Below, one piece after another: positions 1-7,925 of a stretch of DNA of 34,517 nt (positions within the stretch are counted from its first letter, which is position 1; every line of letters begins with the position of its first letter). Under the pieces are notes generated by a model, which saw only the letters and a program-made list of their open reading frames with translations, did not search any database and had not been told where the DNA came from. The translations under genes and the position numbers were made by a program. Source of the stretch: Flavobacterium sp. UGB4466 (GTDB taxonomy: Bacteria > Bacteroidota > Bacteroidia > Flavobacteriales > Flavobacteriaceae); the NCBI RefSeq assembly GCF_903469665.1, contig NZ_CAGKLC010000049.1, forward strand, positions 1-34,517, in the 5' to 3' direction.

Positions 1-46
1 TTATTATTATTTGTAAGATTATACCAATTGTTAACATTACAACAGA

Positions 47-64
47 TTTTAGTTACGACTAAAA
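47..64. promoter_or_regulatory. Short perfect inverted repeat upstream of menB
   Basis: TTTTAGT (47-53) and ACTAAAA (58-64) are perfect reverse complements around a TACG loop. This could be a small operator, or a weak terminator for a gene to the left of the window. It lies 76 bases before the menB start. No clear TAnnTTTG promoter was found in bases 1-139, so menB may be transcribed from further upstream. The role is undecided. Confidence 0.3.
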
Positions 65-139
65 ACAAATAGCGGTAGGTAAAAATATAAAAATGCTTTA
101 TTTTTACACTATCAATTATTAAAAACAAAACAAACAGAA

Positions 140-973
140 ATGGATTGGATTACAGCCAGAGAATTTGAAGATATAACTTATAAAAAATGTAATGGAGTTG
201 CGAGAATTGCTTTTAACAGACCAAACGTTAGAAATGCATTCCGTCCAAAAACAACTTCAGAATTGTACCAGGCTTTTTACGATGCGCAGGAAGATACTTC
301 GATAGGAGTGGTTTTACTGTCTGCAGAAGGACCTTCAACCAAAGACGGAGTATATTCTTTTTGCAGCGGAGGCGATCAAAACGCGCGTGGGCATCAGGGT
401 TATGTGGGTGAAGACGGACAACATCGCTTAAATATTCTTGAAGTGCAGCGTTTAATCCGTTTTATGCCAAAAGTGGTTATTGCAGTTGTTCCGGGTTGGG
501 CAGTTGGCGGTGGACACAGTTTGCATGTCGTTTGTGACATGACTTTGGCGAGTAAAGAGCATGCCATATTCAAACAAACGGATGCCGATGTAACCAGTTT
601 TGACGGTGGCTACGGATCTGCGTATCTGGCTAAAATGGTCGGACAGAAAAAAGCGCGTGAAATTTTCTTTTTAGGTAGAAATTATTCTGCTCAGGAAGCT
701 ATGGATATGGGTATGGTGAATGCTGTAATTCCACATGATGAGCTTGAAGATACTGCTTACGAGTGGGCACAGGAAATTTTACAAAAATCTCCAACTTCTA
801 TCAAGATGCTAAAATTTGCAATGAACTTAACAGACGACGGTATGGTAGGTCAGCAGGTTTTTGCCGGAGAAGCAACACGTTTAGCGTACATGACCGAAGA
901 AGCAAAAGAAGGAAGAAATGCCTTTTTAGAGAAAAGAAAGCCAAACTTCGGTGAGAATAAATGGTTGCCATAA
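140..973 (+). CDS. menB: 1,4-dihydroxy-2-naphthoyl-CoA synthase (MenB)
   Basis: Crotonase-fold enzyme that closes the second ring of naphthoquinone: o-succinylbenzoyl-CoA to 1,4-dihydroxy-2-naphthoyl-CoA in menaquinone synthesis; cytoplasmic. At 277 aa it has normal family length. The oxyanion-hole and CoA-binding segments are visible as FCSGGDQ (74-80) and GWAVGGGHS (119-127), followed by TDADVTSFDGGYG (147-159). Asp148 stands where E. coli MenB has a Gly that recruits bicarbonate. From family knowledge this marks the bicarbonate-independent (type II) class, as in Mycobacterium. The ATG at 140 gives a full-length N-terminus. menA follows on the same strand after 180 bases of repeat-rich DNA. 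menD and menF would be expected nearby, but none is in the window. Confidence 0.96.
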   Translation: MDWITAREFEDITYKKCNGVARIAFNRPNVRNAFRPKTTSELYQAFYDAQEDTSIGVVLLSAEGPSTKDGVYSFCSGGDQNARGHQGYVGEDGQHRLNILEVQRLIRFMPKVVIAVVPGWAVGGGHSLHVVCDMTLASKEHAIFKQTDADVTSFDGGYGSAYLAKMVGQKKAREIFFLGRNYSAQEAMDMGMVNAVIPHDELEDTAYEWAQEILQKSPTSIKMLKFAMNLTDDGMVGQQVFAGEATRLAYMTEEAKEGRNAFLEKRKPNFGENKWLP

Positions 974-983
974 GACTATCTGA

Positions 984-1145
984 GATTTTAGATTGCAGAT
1001 TTTAGATTTTTGAATCTGAAACTGGGAGCTAAATTTGAGATTAAATCCTAAATTATATAATACAATTTAGAGGATAGACTTTAGAGTATTGCAATTCAAA
1101 TTAAGAATGCAACAATCTAAAATCTAAAATCTAAAATCTAAAATT
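984..1145. repeat. Inverted and tandem AATCTAA-type repeats between menB and menA
   Basis: Four exact tandem copies of the heptamer AATCTAA run from 1114 to 1141. Near 984-1010 the opposite-strand version occurs (GATTTTAGATT, GCAGATTTTAGATTTTT). The two ends can therefore pair over about 100 bases as an imperfect, AT-rich stem. The patch fills the 180-base gap between menB and menA. I see no ORF and no clear promoter in it. It may be a dispersed intergenic repeat or may act on the menB/menA transcript. Confidence 0.6.
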
Positions 1146-1153
1146 AAAACAGA

Positions 1154-2116
1154 ATGAAACATTGGATTGAAGCCGCTCGTTTGCGTACATTGCCTTTATC
1201 AGTTTCCGGAATCATAGTAGGAAGTATATATGCCTTATCAAACCCAACGGAAACCATTAATACACCAACAGAGGTATTCAGTTGGAAAATTTTTGGTTTT
1301 GCACTATTAACGACGCTTGGATTGCAGGTTTTATCCAATTTTGCAAATGATTACGGCGATGGTGTAAAAGGTACTGACAATGCGGACAGGGTTGGACCAC
1401 AAAGAGCTATTCAGAGTGGTGTTATTACACCTCAGGCCATGAAAAAAGCCATTATAATTACTTCATTTCTGACCTTGTTGTCTGCAATTGTATTGATCTA
1501 TTTTGCTTTTGGAGAAAGTAATTTTGGATATTCCATCTTTTTCTTATTGCTTGGAATAGCAGCAATTGTTTCGGCAATTCGTTATACCGTTGGAAATTCA
1601 GCTTACGGATACAGAGGATTTGGAGATTTGTTCGTTTTTATTTTCTTTGGATTGGTTAGTACATTGGGAGTAAACTTTTTGTATTCAAAAGAAGTCGATC
1701 CGCTTTTGATCTTACCGGCCATTTCAATCGGTTTATTAAGTGTTGGAGTTTTAAACCTGAACAATATGCGTGATGAAGAATCAGATCGAAAATCAGGAAA
1801 AAATACCATTGTAGTTCAGATTGGTGGTGCAAAAGCTAAAATTTATCATTTCACTTTGATTATTACGGCTATGCTTTTAGTGGTTACTTTTGCCTTTTTG
1901 AGTGATTATAACTTCGATCAGTATTTGTTTTTATTGGCTTTTGTTCCTTTAACTAAGCATTTAATTACCGTTTATAAAAACCAAAATCCAAAGTTGTTAG
2001 ATCCTGAATTGAAGAAACTGGCACTAAGCACCTTTTTACTTTCAATATTACTGACGGTATGTATGATTTCATTGATTTCAGACATTATTGTAAACCTCTT
2101 TTTAGGGGGAAGATAA
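1154..2116 (+). CDS. menA: 1,4-dihydroxy-2-naphthoate polyprenyltransferase (MenA)
   Basis: Integral membrane UbiA-family prenyltransferase that attaches the polyprenyl tail to 1,4-dihydroxy-2-naphthoate, giving demethylmenaquinone. The 320 aa protein has about eight hydrophobic segments. The two Asp-rich Mg/diphosphate-binding motifs are present: NDYGDGVKGTD (65-75) and NNMRDEESDRKSGK (203-216). The N-terminal WIEAARLRTLPLS is typical of MenA. It lies downstream of menB and 30 bases upstream of the UPF0173 hydrolase. Transcription with the downstream genes is likely; linkage to menB across the repeat-rich gap is less certain. Confidence 0.95.
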   Translation: MKHWIEAARLRTLPLSVSGIIVGSIYALSNPTETINTPTEVFSWKIFGFALLTTLGLQVLSNFANDYGDGVKGTDNADRVGPQRAIQSGVITPQAMKKAIIITSFLTLLSAIVLIYFAFGESNFGYSIFFLLLGIAAIVSAIRYTVGNSAYGYRGFGDLFVFIFFGLVSTLGVNFLYSKEVDPLLILPAISIGLLSVGVLNLNNMRDEESDRKSGKNTIVVQIGGAKAKIYHFTLIITAMLLVVTFAFLSDYNFDQYLFLLAFVPLTKHLITVYKNQNPKLLDPELKKLALSTFLLSILLTVCMISLISDIIVNLFLGGR

Positions 2117-2146
2117 AACAAAGTTCAATTTTAAAAATGAATTAAA

Positions 2147-2824
2147 ATGAAAATAACATTTTACGGACATGCATCTTTAGGTATTGAAGTGGGTGGAAAA
2201 CAAATTATTGTAGATCCTTTTATTACAGGAAATCCACAAGCAGCAGGAGTTGATATCAACAGCTTAGAAGCAGATTATATTTTACTTACTCATGCGCATG
2301 GTGATCATATTCTGGATGTTGAAGCTATTGCCAATCGTACCAAAGCGGTGATCGTTTCAAATGCTGAAATTGCAGGTTATTATGCTAAATTTGGTTTCAG
2401 CTCACACCCGATGAATCACGGTGGAAGCTGGCAATTTGATTTTGGAAAAGTGAAATATGTCAATGCGATTCATTCAAGCTCTTTCCCTGATGGAAGTTAT
2501 GGTGGAAATCCGGGTGGGTTTGTAATCGAAGGCGAACATAAAAACATTTACATTGCCGGCGATACTGCACTGACTATGGATATGAAACTGATTCCAATGA
2601 GAACCAAATTGGATCTGGCCATTCTTCCAATCGGTAATAATTTTACAATGGATGTTGAAGATGCCATCATAGCCTCAGATTTTGTAGAATGCGATAAGAT
2701 CCTTGGATATCATTTTGATACTTTTGGTTACATTAAAATAGATCATGAAGACGCTATTCGCAAGTTCTTCGATAAAGGAAAAGATCTGATGCTTTTGGAA
2801 ATTGGCGAGTCAATTGAACTGTAA
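2147..2824 (+). CDS. UPF0173 family metal-dependent hydrolase (YtkL-like metallo-beta-lactamase fold)
   Basis: The 225 aa protein is a stand-alone metallo-beta-lactamase-fold hydrolase. The zinc-binding signature HAHGDH is at 49-54. VDPF (22-25) is near the N-terminus, His109 lies in the middle, an AGDT segment holds an Asp ligand at 139, and a GYHFDTF segment supplies a late His. There is no signal peptide, so it is cytoplasmic. The substrate of UPF0173 proteins is not established. Position right after menA, and only 4 bases before the next start, indicates cotranscription, but a menaquinone role is only an inference from position. Confidence 0.88.
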   Translation: MKITFYGHASLGIEVGGKQIIVDPFITGNPQAAGVDINSLEADYILLTHAHGDHILDVEAIANRTKAVIVSNAEIAGYYAKFGFSSHPMNHGGSWQFDFGKVKYVNAIHSSSFPDGSYGGNPGGFVIEGEHKNIYIAGDTALTMDMKLIPMRTKLDLAILPIGNNFTMDVEDAIIASDFVECDKILGYHFDTFGYIKIDHEDAIRKFFDKGKDLMLLEIGESIEL

Positions 2825-2828
2825 TAAA

Positions 2829-3344
2829 ATGTCAGATATTAAATTTATTTGTGAATGCTGTGGCGAAGAGCATGTAAGCTGGCCTGCAATTGCTTACAGT
2901 TCACCTTCTGCTTACAACAAGCTTTCGGAACAGGAAAAAGAAGAAATTGCAGTTATTGACCAGGATTTTTGTGTCATTAAACATGAAGATCATATCAATC
3001 GCTTTATAAGAGTGGTTTTGGTTCAGCAAGTGAACGATCATTGCGAAGATTTAGAGTATGGCTTCTGGGTTTCACTTAGTGAAAAAAGTTTTGAAGACTA
3101 TCTGGAAAATGGCGAAGATGAAAATCACAAGGCGCAGTATTTCGGATGGCTTTCCAATTACATTCCGGATTACGAATTTTCGAACAGTATTCCGACAACA
3201 GTAGTGACTAAACCTGGTAATGAAAGACCTGAAATTTTTCCACACCAGGATTTCGATCATCCTTTTGTGAAAGATTTTTATAACGGTATTACAAAAGCTG
3301 AAGCGGAGAAAAGAATTTACAGAATATTAAATAATAAGGCCTGA
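2829..3344 (+). CDS. DUF2199 domain protein
   Basis: 171 aa, cytoplasmic, of unknown function. The N-terminal FICECCGEEH (Cys8, Cys10, Cys11) followed by WPAIAYSSP is the hallmark of the DUF2199 family. Other family-like blocks are DFCVI, HFIRV-like (INRFIRVVL), FGWLS and a late HPFVKDFYNGIT. The Cys cluster could bind a metal. The frame is open nine codons further upstream, but that would overlap the UPF0173 gene. The ATG at 2829, 4 bases after its stop, is the natural start and puts the gene in the menA transcript. Confidence 0.8.
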   Translation: MSDIKFICECCGEEHVSWPAIAYSSPSAYNKLSEQEKEEIAVIDQDFCVIKHEDHINRFIRVVLVQQVNDHCEDLEYGFWVSLSEKSFEDYLENGEDENHKAQYFGWLSNYIPDYEFSNSIPTTVVTKPGNERPEIFPHQDFDHPFVKDFYNGITKAEAEKRIYRILNNKA

Positions 3345-3378
3345 ATTTTGTAAGTGATCTTAAAATAAATTTTCTACA

Positions 3379-4581
3379 ATGATTTTAAAAAAAAATGCCC
3401 TGTTTCTTTTAATTACAACTTCGTGCAGCATTTTTGCGCAGAAAGACGGTTATTGGGATAAAGAACGTGCTACTACAAAAGAAATTATAGTTTCTGCCCG
3501 TGACCGAATTATGCTTAAAACAGAAGATTTACCCGTAGGAACAACAGAAATTGTATACCGAATCACGCTTCTGGATGAAAATCAGGAAATGGCAAACAGT
3601 CTGGTCTCCGTTCTAAAATCAATTCCGGATCCAACTGGAATCAGTCAGGGATCGGCCGGAGCAGTTTTTCTGATGTCTAAAATTTCAGGAGATGATACCT
3701 GTACCTATGCTTTGTTTACCTCCAACGAAACAGCAAAAAAGTATATCACTGATGGTAAAACGGATAAAGCCTGTTACGATCAGAAAGATCCCTTAAGCAA
3801 AGACGCTAAACGATTATCGCTGGATAAATCGTCCTGTCTGGGTCAGAATGTAAATACACTTTGGTTTGGTTTTCACAGCAAAAACTGGCTTTTAAATCAA
3901 AAAATAGTTTTGGAAGTGGTGCCGTGGGTAGACACAAAATTAAATCGTGGATGGAATCAGGACAATAAAAATGAAATTATAAGCCTTTGTAAAACCTCCA
4001 CAATGGCTCAGAAAATGGCAAATTCTGATGATTTTTGTGTTTGCATACTCGATAAAATCATGAAACAATATCGTTATACGGAGTTTCAAAAGTTACTGCC
4101 AATTGAAAAGAGTAAAGTTTATAAGGATTTTGGAAATAGCTGTTATAAAGATGCTGATATTTCTAAAAATGTTTATAACGACCTAAGAACACAAGTGGCT
4201 GCTTTAGTCAGACTTCATAAATACAACGAAGCAATTCCGAAACTGAATACTATTATTAACGACGGAAAAGCAACGGCTTTGGATTACAGTTCGATAGGAT
4301 ATTGCTATATTTTGACCAAACAATACGCTAAAGCCATTAAATTTCTGAAAGAAGGTGAAAAGTTGGACGATACGGAGTTGCTTGTCAAATTAAATCTGGC
4401 ACACGTTTATCTGATTAGTGATGATTATAGCGAAGCGAAAGCCATTTATAAAAAATACCAGTCGCAAAACGTAACAGACAGTTTAAGCTGGATAGAGAAA
4501 ACAAAACAGGATTTCGTAATTTTTCAAAAAGCAGGATTACCCTCAAAAGATTTTGAAAAAATATTGAAACTGTACAATTAA
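3379..4581 (+). CDS. Secreted protein with C-terminal tetratricopeptide repeats
   Basis: 400 aa with a signal peptide at about 1-20 (hydrophobic FLLITTSCSIFA, then QKDG). Residues 20-200 form a globular region of unknown family. Residues about 200-250 hold a Cys-containing helical block (FCVCILDKIMKQY). Residues about 258-375 show TPR-like helices (RLHKYNEAIPKLNTII, SIGYCYILTKQYAKAIKFLKEG, LNLAHVYLISDDYSEAKAIY). TPRs point to protein-protein contacts outside the inner membrane. The gene follows the DUF2199 gene after 34 bases and is closed by a hairpin terminator, so it ends the menA-led transcript. I cannot name a partner. Confidence 0.75.
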   Translation: MILKKNALFLLITTSCSIFAQKDGYWDKERATTKEIIVSARDRIMLKTEDLPVGTTEIVYRITLLDENQEMANSLVSVLKSIPDPTGISQGSAGAVFLMSKISGDDTCTYALFTSNETAKKYITDGKTDKACYDQKDPLSKDAKRLSLDKSSCLGQNVNTLWFGFHSKNWLLNQKIVLEVVPWVDTKLNRGWNQDNKNEIISLCKTSTMAQKMANSDDFCVCILDKIMKQYRYTEFQKLLPIEKSKVYKDFGNSCYKDADISKNVYNDLRTQVAALVRLHKYNEAIPKLNTIINDGKATALDYSSIGYCYILTKQYAKAIKFLKEGEKLDDTELLVKLNLAHVYLISDDYSEAKAIYKKYQSQNVTDSLSWIEKTKQDFVIFQKAGLPSKDFEKILKLYN

Positions 4582-4600
4582 AAAAAAACATAAAATCAAT

Positions 4601-4650
4601 AATAAGCCTGTTTAATGGTATGACACCTACTTATTCAGGTTTATTTTTTT
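4601..4650 (+). terminator. Rho-independent terminator after the TPR gene
   Basis: AATAAGCCTG (4601-4610) pairs with CAGGTTTATT (4636-4645, one G-U pair) around a 25-base loop, followed by a T run to 4650. It lies just before the menC start at 4667, so menC probably needs its own promoter or read-through. Confidence 0.6.
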
Positions 4651-4666
4651 ACCATCTATTTATTAT

Positions 4667-5713
4667 ATGAAAGCAACCTTCCATAAATACATGCTTGATT
4701 TTAAAAGGCCTTCCGGGACTTCAAGGGGGGTTATGACCGAGAAGGAAACCTGGTTTATTATTCTGGAAGAGAACGGTAAAAAAGGAATAGGAGAGTGTGG
4801 AATACTTCGTGGTTTGAGTGCGGATGATCGCGAAGATTATGAAGAAAAACTGCAGTGGACGTGTGATAATATTCATTTAGGAGAAAAGGCGCTTTGGGAT
4901 GCTTTGTTAGAATTTCCATCGATACAATTTGGTGTTGAAATGGCATTTTTATCCTTTAAAAGTGAAGATCCTTTTGTTTTGTTTCCGTCCGATTTTACCA
5001 GTAATGTAGAGTCAATTGTGATAAATGGTCTAGTTTGGATGGGGGAGTCTTCCTTTATGAAAGAACAAATCGAAGAGAAATTAGCCACCGGTTTTAATTG
5101 TATAAAATTGAAAATAGGAGCGATCAATTTCGAAAAGGAATTGGAGTTATTGGCTTTTATTCGCAGTCATTTTTCAGCAGAGCAAATTGAAATCAGGGTA
5201 GATGCTAATGGCGCTTTTACTTTAAATGAAGCATTAGGTAAATTGAATCAATTGAATAAATATCAGTTGCATAGCATTGAACAGCCTATAAAGAAAGGAA
5301 ACATTGCCGCAATGGCGGATTTGTGTAAAACCACACCGTTTCCAATTGCTCTCGATGAAGAATTGATTGGTATTTTTTCATTGGAAGAAAAGGAGGCTTT
5401 ACTGCAAAAAATACAACCACAATACATTATTCTAAAACCTAGTTTTGTTGGTGGCTTCAAAGGCACAAAAGAATGGATAGATTTGGCCGATAAATATCAA
5501 ATAGGATGGTGGATTACTTCAGCATTGGAAAGTAACATAGGTCTTAATGCGATCGCACAATGGACATTTTTGCAAAACTCAAAAATGTCTCAGGGTCTTG
5601 GAACCGGAGCACTTTACACGAATAATTTTGATTGTCCGCTTGAAGTTGTGGGGGGGCAGTTATGGTACAGTAAAACAAAAGACTGGGATTTCGATTTTCT
5701 CAGCAGCTTATAA
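4667..5713 (+). CDS. menC: o-Succinylbenzoate synthase (MenC), enolase superfamily
   Basis: Dehydrates SHCHC to o-succinylbenzoate, the menaquinone step before MenE and MenB. The 348 aa protein has the enolase-superfamily layout: an N-terminal capping domain (1-110) and a barrel with catalytic residues in order. These are KLK at 147-149 (Lys149 base), metal ligands Asp179 (VDANG), Glu205 (EQP) and Asp230 (LDEE), and Lys257 (LKPS). SALESNIGLNAIAQ near the C-terminus is also typical of OSBS. The family also contains dipeptide epimerases; the presence of menB and menA close by favours OSBS. menE, often next to menC in relatives, is not here: the next gene is convergent. Confidence 0.9.
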   Translation: MKATFHKYMLDFKRPSGTSRGVMTEKETWFIILEENGKKGIGECGILRGLSADDREDYEEKLQWTCDNIHLGEKALWDALLEFPSIQFGVEMAFLSFKSEDPFVLFPSDFTSNVESIVINGLVWMGESSFMKEQIEEKLATGFNCIKLKIGAINFEKELELLAFIRSHFSAEQIEIRVDANGAFTLNEALGKLNQLNKYQLHSIEQPIKKGNIAAMADLCKTTPFPIALDEELIGIFSLEEKEALLQKIQPQYIILKPSFVGGFKGTKEWIDLADKYQIGWWITSALESNIGLNAIAQWTFLQNSKMSQGLGTGALYTNNFDCPLEVVGGQLWYSKTKDWDFDFLSSL

Positions 5714-5740
5714 AAAAAACTGGCTTAAAGCCAGTTTTTA
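5714..5740. terminator. Bidirectional terminator between menC and the HhH protein gene
   Basis: ACTGGCTT (5719-5726) pairs with AAGCCAGT (5728-5735); the A run on the left and the T run on the right make it work on both strands. It sits between two convergent genes. Confidence 0.85.
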
Positions 5741-5760
5741 GGGTTATATTGATTTCGGTT

Positions 5761-6312
5761 TTATTCTTTTCCGCCTTTTAGACTGTCCTGCCAGTCTTTT
5801 AATTCCTGCCATTTGCCCTGGTAAGCAAGTAATGCCTGTCTGGCCCAGGTGCTTGGATTGTGGATAGCATAATTTTCACCTCCGCCATCCAGAATGGATT
5901 GTAATTTTTCGGTTGAAGCTTCTGACAGTTCGTGCCATGTTTTAATTCCAGCAGCGTTAAATAACGCTTCAATTTTTGGCCCGATACCTTCGACTATTTT
6001 TAAATCATTTTCTTTAATTTTTTTGCCGTAAGCGGTCGCTGCTAATGCACTGTCAAAAGGTATTGCAGGTATCGCTGCTGCTGCGAAAGATTGTGGAGCG
6101 TTATTAACTTTAGCTTTTGCGGCCAATTCAGCTTCCAGAGAAGAAATTTTAGCATTCAGGTTTCGTGTATTGGCTTTGCAGGCATCCAAATCGGCCTGTA
6201 GTGACAAAGCAAGTGAATCGTCACCTTTAGAATTCATTTTTCCCAGTAAGTAACCCAAAATTCCACAGATTAATCCCACTAGAGCCGGTATTAAGATACA
6301 AGGTATATTCAT
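5761..6312 (-). CDS. Membrane-anchored protein with coiled coil and helix-hairpin-helix-like domain
   Basis: 183 aa. The N-terminus has one membrane segment (ILIPALVGLICGILGYLLG, about 6-24) with almost no residues before it. A predicted coiled coil with Ala/Leu heptads (about 35-68) and an Ala/Pro-rich linker follow. From about 103 to 150 there is an HhH-type domain (IVEGIGPKIEALFNAAGI, then TWHELSEASTEKLQSIL). This IEGIGPKI-type module is known from several bacterial proteins, sometimes as a DNA-binding or adaptor fold. It lies 19 bases downstream of the OmpA-like gene on the same strand, so both are probably cotranscribed and may work in the same membrane assembly. Function unknown. Confidence 0.7.
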   Translation of the reverse strand: MNIPCILIPALVGLICGILGYLLGKMNSKGDDSLALSLQADLDACKANTRNLNAKISSLEAELAAKAKVNNAPQSFAAAAIPAIPFDSALAATAYGKKIKENDLKIVEGIGPKIEALFNAAGIKTWHELSEASTEKLQSILDGGGENYAIHNPSTWARQALLAYQGKWQELKDWQDSLKGGKE

Positions 6313-6331
6313 GATCGTATATTTTGATTGA

Positions 6332-7243
6332 TTATTTAATTGTTATTACTGTTCTTCTGTTGGTTGCCCTACCTTCGGCAGTGGTGTTCTCACCAATAGG
6401 CTCGTCAGGACCTTTTGATTCTGCTGTTATCCGATTTCCGTCAACACCATTTTTCGACAAATAATTTTTAGTAAACTCAGCTCGTTTTTGACCAAGAGAC
6501 ACATTAGAATCACGGTTTCCAACATTATCACTATGCCCAACAGCCACAATTACCGCTTCTTTCACATGTTCCATATATTTCACTAGATCGGCAACTTTTT
6601 CTTTTTCTGCAGGAGTTAACTTATCACTGGATTTATTGGTACTGAAATGTAAAATAAGTGGATCACCATTGATTTTCTCTTTCAGAATAATCCATTCATC
6701 GGTTACAGCCGGAGCGGCTTCCGGAGCTTCAAAAGCATATTTGACAGGTCCAAAAAGTGTATCTTTTTTCGTTTGCCATTTATCAATCACTTCACCCTTT
6801 GTGTTTAACTGCGCATCAGGTAAACCTTGCGACACAAAATATTTTTTAATGTCATTAGCCCGTGCGAGGCCAAGATTTTCAAAAGTTGTCGTATTGATTT
6901 CATCTGAAGTAGCATAACCTGTTAGGGTAATTTTTTGCTTTGGATTAGCGATCAGGAATGTTTTAAGGTTTTGAACTCCAATCGATACCGAATCACCCAC
7001 AGGCAAAAGTGCTGTTGGACTATTTTTAAGGAACTTGATATTATCATTGGTGTGATAATCAATTCCGGAACCATTTAGAATAAAAGGGACAATAGTTTCG
7101 TCCGGAGCCACTACTTTTGATACTTTCCCGGTATCAATCGCAGGTGTTTTCATAGTGCAATTGCAGCAAAATTTCAAATACAAAAAGGTACCTAAAATAA
7201 TGGTTATTACAATGCCTAACAGATAAAGTGCTTTTTTAGACAT
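6332..7243 (-). CDS. Inner-membrane-anchored protein with two OmpA-like domains
   Basis: 303 aa. An N-terminal membrane segment (about 5-24, ALYLLGIVITIILGTFLYL) is followed by Cys-rich KFCCNCTMK, so the anchor looks like an uncleaved transmembrane helix. Two OmpA/MotB-like modules follow. The first (about 50-160; ITLTGYATSDE, NLGLARANDIKKYF) lacks the C-terminal NRR motif. The second (about 190-303) has the canonical peptidoglycan-binding set GHSDNVG, LGQKRAEF and ATNRRTVI. The likely role is to tie the inner membrane to peptidoglycan. A TAnnTTTG-type -7 box (CAAATTTA on the plus strand, 7267-7274) lies 23 bases before the start. It is first gene of the pair with the HhH protein. Confidence 0.82.
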   Translation of the reverse strand: MSKKALYLLGIVITIILGTFLYLKFCCNCTMKTPAIDTGKVSKVVAPDETIVPFILNGSGIDYHTNDNIKFLKNSPTALLPVGDSVSIGVQNLKTFLIANPKQKITLTGYATSDEINTTTFENLGLARANDIKKYFVSQGLPDAQLNTKGEVIDKWQTKKDTLFGPVKYAFEAPEAAPAVTDEWIILKEKINGDPLILHFSTNKSSDKLTPAEKEKVADLVKYMEHVKEAVIVAVGHSDNVGNRDSNVSLGQKRAEFTKNYLSKNGVDGNRITAESKGPDEPIGENTTAEGRATNRRTVITIK

Positions 7244-7446
7244 AGGTGATGAAGTTAAGATTCTATCAAATTTAACAAAAAAATAAATACATAACCTATT
7301 AAAAATCAGTTATTTTAAAGTTATTATTCTTATTGTGAGTATGTTACAAAAATGAAATTTAATGTCTACCAATGATTCTTGTGATTTCAATTCTTAGGCC
7401 AAATTAAATTGAGTAACTTGCATAAAAATTAAATTCAGACATCAAA

Positions 7447-7920
7447 ATGGTCGAAATAGAAAGAAAGTTTCTGGTAAAATCAGCTGATTTTAAAGAACAG
7501 GCTTTTACGCACAATAAAATTGCCCAAGGCTATTTAAGTGCAGTTCCGGAAAGAACAGTTCGTGTGCGTATCAAAGGCGAAAGAGGTTTTATTACCATAA
7601 AAGGAGTCAGTCAGCAGGGCGGAATGTCCCGCTTTGAATGGGAGAATGAAATTCCGCTTGATGAAGCATTGGAATTGCTTAAGTTATGTGAAAAAGGAAA
7701 AATCGAGAAAACACGTTACGAAGTAAAATTAGGAAAACATATTTTTGAAGTAGACGAATTTTACGGTGAAAATGAAGGACTGGTGATGGCAGAAGTAGAG
7801 TTGGAATCGGAAACAGAAATTTTCGAGAAGCCGGATTGGCTGGGTGAAGAAGTAACAAATGACCCAAGATATTATAACGCTTATTTGAGTAAGAATCCTT
7901 TTAAAGAGTGGGAGAAGTAA
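7447..7920 (+). CDS. CYTH domain protein (triphosphate tunnel metalloenzyme family)
   Basis: 157 aa single-domain CYTH protein. The ExExK signature is present at the extreme N-terminus (Glu3, Glu5, Lys7 in VEIERKFLV). The tunnel-lining charged strands follow: RTVRVRIKG (36-44), FITIKG, EKTRYEV and a late VMAEVELESE. Family members hydrolyse inorganic triphosphate or nucleoside triphosphates; some related proteins are class IV adenylate cyclases. Which activity applies cannot be told from the sequence. The stop is 5 bases before the ypdA start, so the two are cotranscribed. Confidence 0.85.
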   Translation: MVEIERKFLVKSADFKEQAFTHNKIAQGYLSAVPERTVRVRIKGERGFITIKGVSQQGGMSRFEWENEIPLDEALELLKLCEKGKIEKTRYEVKLGKHIFEVDEFYGENEGLVMAEVELESETEIFEKPDWLGEEVTNDPRYYNAYLSKNPFKEWEK

Positions 7921-7925
7921 AAAAT

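Noticed and set aside
1114..1141. Heptamer array as a CRISPR-like array
   Set aside because: There are no spacers, the repeat is only 7 bases, and no cas gene is present.
3072..3260. Minus-strand open frames of about 60-80 codons inside DUF2199, menC and other genes
   Set aside because: All are antisense shadows without a recognisable product, promoter or start context.
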